From JAOUGY01 sp963825585 (GTDB taxonomy: Bacteria; Actinomycetota; Acidimicrobiia; Spongiisociales; ZC4RG35), in assembly GCA_963825585.1 (NCBI GenBank), contig CAWGTX010000006.1, positions 1,224,736-1,288,735 of the forward strand: DNA of 64,000 nt. Direction: 5' to 3'. Below are positions 62,303 through 64,000 of the stretch, one piece after another (the stretch's first letter is position 1; the number at the start of each line of letters is the position of its first letter). The translations under genes were made by a program, and so were the position numbers. A model generated the notes under the pieces. It was not told the origin of the DNA. It made no database searches and saw nothing but the letters and a program-made list of their open reading frames with translations.

Positions 62303-62343
62303 GCCCTCGTAGCTCAGGGGATAGAGCGACTGCCTCCTAAGCA
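62303..62343 (+). tRNA. 5' half of a tRNA-Arg (CCT anticodon), truncated
   Basis: GCCCTCGTAGCTCAGGGGAT and onward through the D-arm and anticodon loop CTCCTAA matches the start of tRNA-Arg(CCT). The first three bases of the 3' anticodon stem (GCA) are kept, then the sequence becomes unrelated (CACCCCACCC). No T-arm or acceptor 3' half follows within 100 bases, so it cannot be functional. It borders the DUF4268/AbiE island and is probably an integration or excision scar. Confidence 0.75.
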
Positions 62344-62809
62344 CACCCCACCCAACGCTGTGCTACCAACCCGTTTCGCCACGTCAACGCCCTCCAGCCA
62401 TCAACGAGACCCACCGAATCAGTCGCTCCGTCGGCAACATCCGTAGCCCCACCGACAAGCCGATCCCCGCGACCTGCAGATCACTACTTCGGCCGCGAGC
62501 ATTGCCCCGCCCTCCGCCACGACCTCACGACTCGCCCGATCTGCTCGTGCGCAGCAACCAAGAACGTCAGCGCTCCGGCCGATGAATCAGCTTCCCGGCG
62601 GGACCGGCCTAGCCGTGACGGCAAACCCGGGCGGGTGGCATCGGCGGTTACCACCGTCACCCCCGATCGAACACGAGAACCCGCTGCCGGGGAGGTGATC
62701 GTCTCGACCTCGGTACGACGTCGGCTCTCTTGGCGTCGAGATCGAAGAGGTGGCTTTCCGGTTGCCCGCAGCCGCTGATAGGGTCGGATCGGAGCGACGA
62801 TGGAGATCG
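62344..62809. other. Gap after the tRNA remnant
   Basis: No gene or recognisable RNA over ~465 bases. I searched for the missing T-arm and acceptor end of the tRNA (GGTTCGAATCC) and did not find it. The stretch CAGCTTCCCGGCGGGACCGG and other G/C runs show no repeat family. Confidence 0.5.
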
Positions 62810-63124
62810 ATGACGGGTCAAGAGACGAAGCTCATGGTCTGGATCGACCAGGATCTGTGCACGGGCGACGGGATCTGTGAGGAGATCGCACCTGACGTGT
62901 TCGTGGGGCGCGACGACGGACTGTGGGTGGTGAAGGAAGAGTCAAAGCATTTCGGCCGGACCATCGTGTTCGACGGAATCGAAGGCGAGGGGCACGGCCC
63001 CGAAGGATCGCGGGGATTGGCCCGCGTCCCCGATTCGCTGATCGAGGACACGATCGACGCCGCCGAGGAATGCCCCGGCGAATGCATCATGATCGAGCCG
63101 TACAATCCGGAGGCAGTGACATGA
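62810..63124 (+). CDS. Small ferredoxin ([3Fe-4S]/[4Fe-4S] type)
   Basis: 104 residues. DQDLCTGDGICEEIAPDVF supplies two Cys of the cluster and AAEECPGECIMIE the rest, the pattern of actinobacterial single-cluster ferredoxins that serve P450s and oxygenases. A ~45-residue acidic/Gly-rich insertion lies between the halves. ATG 62810 has GGAG 4 bases upstream; ATG 62834 is an alternative. The following HTH gene overlaps its stop (ATGA), so they are co-translated. Confidence 0.8.
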   Translation: MTGQETKLMVWIDQDLCTGDGICEEIAPDVFVGRDDGLWVVKEESKHFGRTIVFDGIEGEGHGPEGSRGLARVPDSLIEDTIDAAEECPGECIMIEPYNPEAVT

Positions 63125-63438
63125 CCGAGACGCCCTTGCGACCGCTGGAGCGGGTGATCCTCCGGATGCGTGACGACGGACATTCCTTGCCGGCGATCGG
63201 GCTTCGGGTCAACCGCCGGCCCGGGACCGTGGGCCGGATCCTCGAGATGATCGAGCACAAAACCGGAATCCCCGGGCGGGCAGCCACCCCGGTGACACAA
63301 CTGCGCCCGGTGGAGCGAGTGGTGCTGCGGCTCCGGGACGAAGGAGAGAGCTACGGCCAAATCGGCAATCGGCTCCGCATGAGCGGTGCCCATGTGCGGC
63401 GCATCGAGGCGTATTCGCAGATGAAGAACGACACCTGA
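63121..63438 (+). CDS. Small protein with two tandem sigma-like helix-turn-helix units
   Basis: 105 residues. Two similar ~38-residue halves: RPLERVILRMRDDGHSLPAIGLRV...TVGRILEMI and RPVERVVLRLRDEGESYGQIGNRL...HVRRIEAYS. Each looks like an HTH of the sigma-70 region 4 type. ATG 63121 overlaps the ferredoxin stop. A short DNA-binding regulator is likely, possibly of the ferredoxin transcript; its family is unknown to me. Confidence 0.7.
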   Translation: MTETPLRPLERVILRMRDDGHSLPAIGLRVNRRPGTVGRILEMIEHKTGIPGRAATPVTQLRPVERVVLRLRDEGESYGQIGNRLRMSGAHVRRIEAYSQMKNDT

Positions 63439-63680
63439 CCCTTCACCGGGAGTCGCGCCAGCGAAGCCGTGGGCTGAGGTGGGGCGGACGCCCCCCTCCC
63501 GAGGGAAGAGAACCGCGCCCCCCTCCTCGCCGTTGGCTCTTGGCTTCCTGACCGGTCCCTCCGAAGCGAGGACGGCGTCGCCGAAGACAGAGCTGGGTCC
63601 CATAGGGAGGAGTGTGTCGAGATCGGCGCGGCCGGCGACGACGGCGGCTCCAGGGCAAGCGCTCCGGCATTTGGCCGGCA

Positions 63681-63893
63681 CTACCCGCCGATCGGAAGCC
63701 CGTTGTCAATCGACGGAAAGACCGTCGGTTCTTGTCGTTCCGCCGACCACCACCAGTAGGCAGCAACAGCGACGACTACGAGCACGAGAGCTAGAAGCAC
63801 GGCTTGTAGCTTTCGCCCCGCCGCGGCCCGCCATGCAGTGACACCGACTATGAGGGCCACGACGGGTGCTGCGAAGAGAAGGGGAGCATCCAT
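63681..63893 (-). CDS. Small two-helix membrane protein
   Basis: 70 residues with two hydrophobic helices (PLLFAAPVVALIVGVTAW and AVLLALVLVVVAVAAYWWW) joined by a short basic loop, then a charged tail ending LPIGG. ATG 63893 is the first good start; an upstream frame exists to 63941. Unrecognised. Confidence 0.55.
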   Translation of the reverse strand: MDAPLLFAAPVVALIVGVTAWRAAAGRKLQAVLLALVLVVVAVAAYWWWSAERQEPTVFPSIDNGLPIGG

Positions 63894-63958
63894 CGTGAGA
63901 CCATACCGGCAATGGTGGGCGTCCCCCGATTGACCGGACACGTCGACAGGGAGGTGAC

Positions 63959-64000
63959 TTGAACCGACTGGGAGACCTCGCCGGCCACCTAACGCTAGAA
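63959..64000 (+). CDS. Possible 5' end of a gene cut by the window edge
   Basis: GGGAGG lies 4 bases before TTG 63959, followed by an open frame of 14 codons to the edge (LNRLGDLAGHLTLE). Too short to identify; only the ribosome site supports it. Confidence 0.35.
   Translation, partial: MNRLGDLAGHLTLE

Noticed and set aside
62303..62400. Intact tRNA-Arg
   Set aside because: The anticodon stem cannot close beyond three pairs and no T-arm or acceptor 3' strand is found downstream.

Overview
The window is high-GC DNA (roughly two thirds G+C by eye) with densely packed genes on both strands. An F420-type LLM oxidoreductase, a class II DAHP synthase, a GuaB1-type IMPDH relative, a two-domain MerR regulator and many start codons 6-9 nt behind a TANNNT box point to an actinomycete. 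Acidimicrobiia is my best guess, but this rests on gene content, not on a phylogeny.

Layout. 1-6.8 kb: a five-gene plus-strand run (histidine phosphatase, the two halves of a PEP-synthase-like phosphotransferase, a Rieske ring hydroxylase, a zinc-ribbon protein), facing a tautomerase and an ABM monooxygenase. It looks like a catabolic unit that phosphorylates a (probably aromatic) substrate before oxidising it. 7-14.9 kb: purU, a lipase, a damaged ZIP transporter, a glycosyltransferase, a frameshifted DAHP synthase, a MerR regulator and an acyl-CoA ligase. 15.0-21.4 kb: an eight-gene minus-strand cobalamin operon (BtuF-BtuC-BtuD uptake, then CobO, CobU, CobT, CobS and a CobC-like phosphatase) behind a cobalamin riboswitch whose last hairpin hides the btuF Shine-Dalgarno. 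21.4-22.5 kb: a non-coding higher-order repeat array. 22.5-33.8 kb: DUF885 peptidase, HtrA protease, a two-component system, a GH65 phosphorylase and two paralogous anchored membrane proteins. 33.8-50.8 kb: HrpB helicase, PAS kinase, methyltransferase-like protein, GuaB1, DUF368, HDOD protein, GNAT, LLM oxidoreductase, MFS exporter, FAD oxidoreductase, NYN-LOTUS protein and others. 51-58.9 kb: SDR, CDGSH protein, CMD protein, PLP decarboxylase, XRE-cupin regulator beside a flavoprotein-methyltransferase fusion, SIMPL lipoprotein, a broken SRPBCC gene and a YCII protein. 59-62.4 kb: a small island with an interrupted DUF4268 gene and an AbiE-type toxin-antitoxin pair, bounded by the 5' half of a tRNA-Arg(CCT). 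62.8 kb to the end: a ferredoxin, a small double-HTH protein and a small membrane protein.

Two window-wide patterns stand out. First, several intergenic spaces carry short-period (7, 8 or 24 bp) tandem repeats, often as two arms of a long inverted repeat; one heptamer family recurs at three places. Second, five genes are interrupted (ZIP, DAHP synthase, DUF885, SRPBCC, DUF4268). Three of the frameshifts sit at C runs, so base-calling or assembly error must be excluded before calling them biological.
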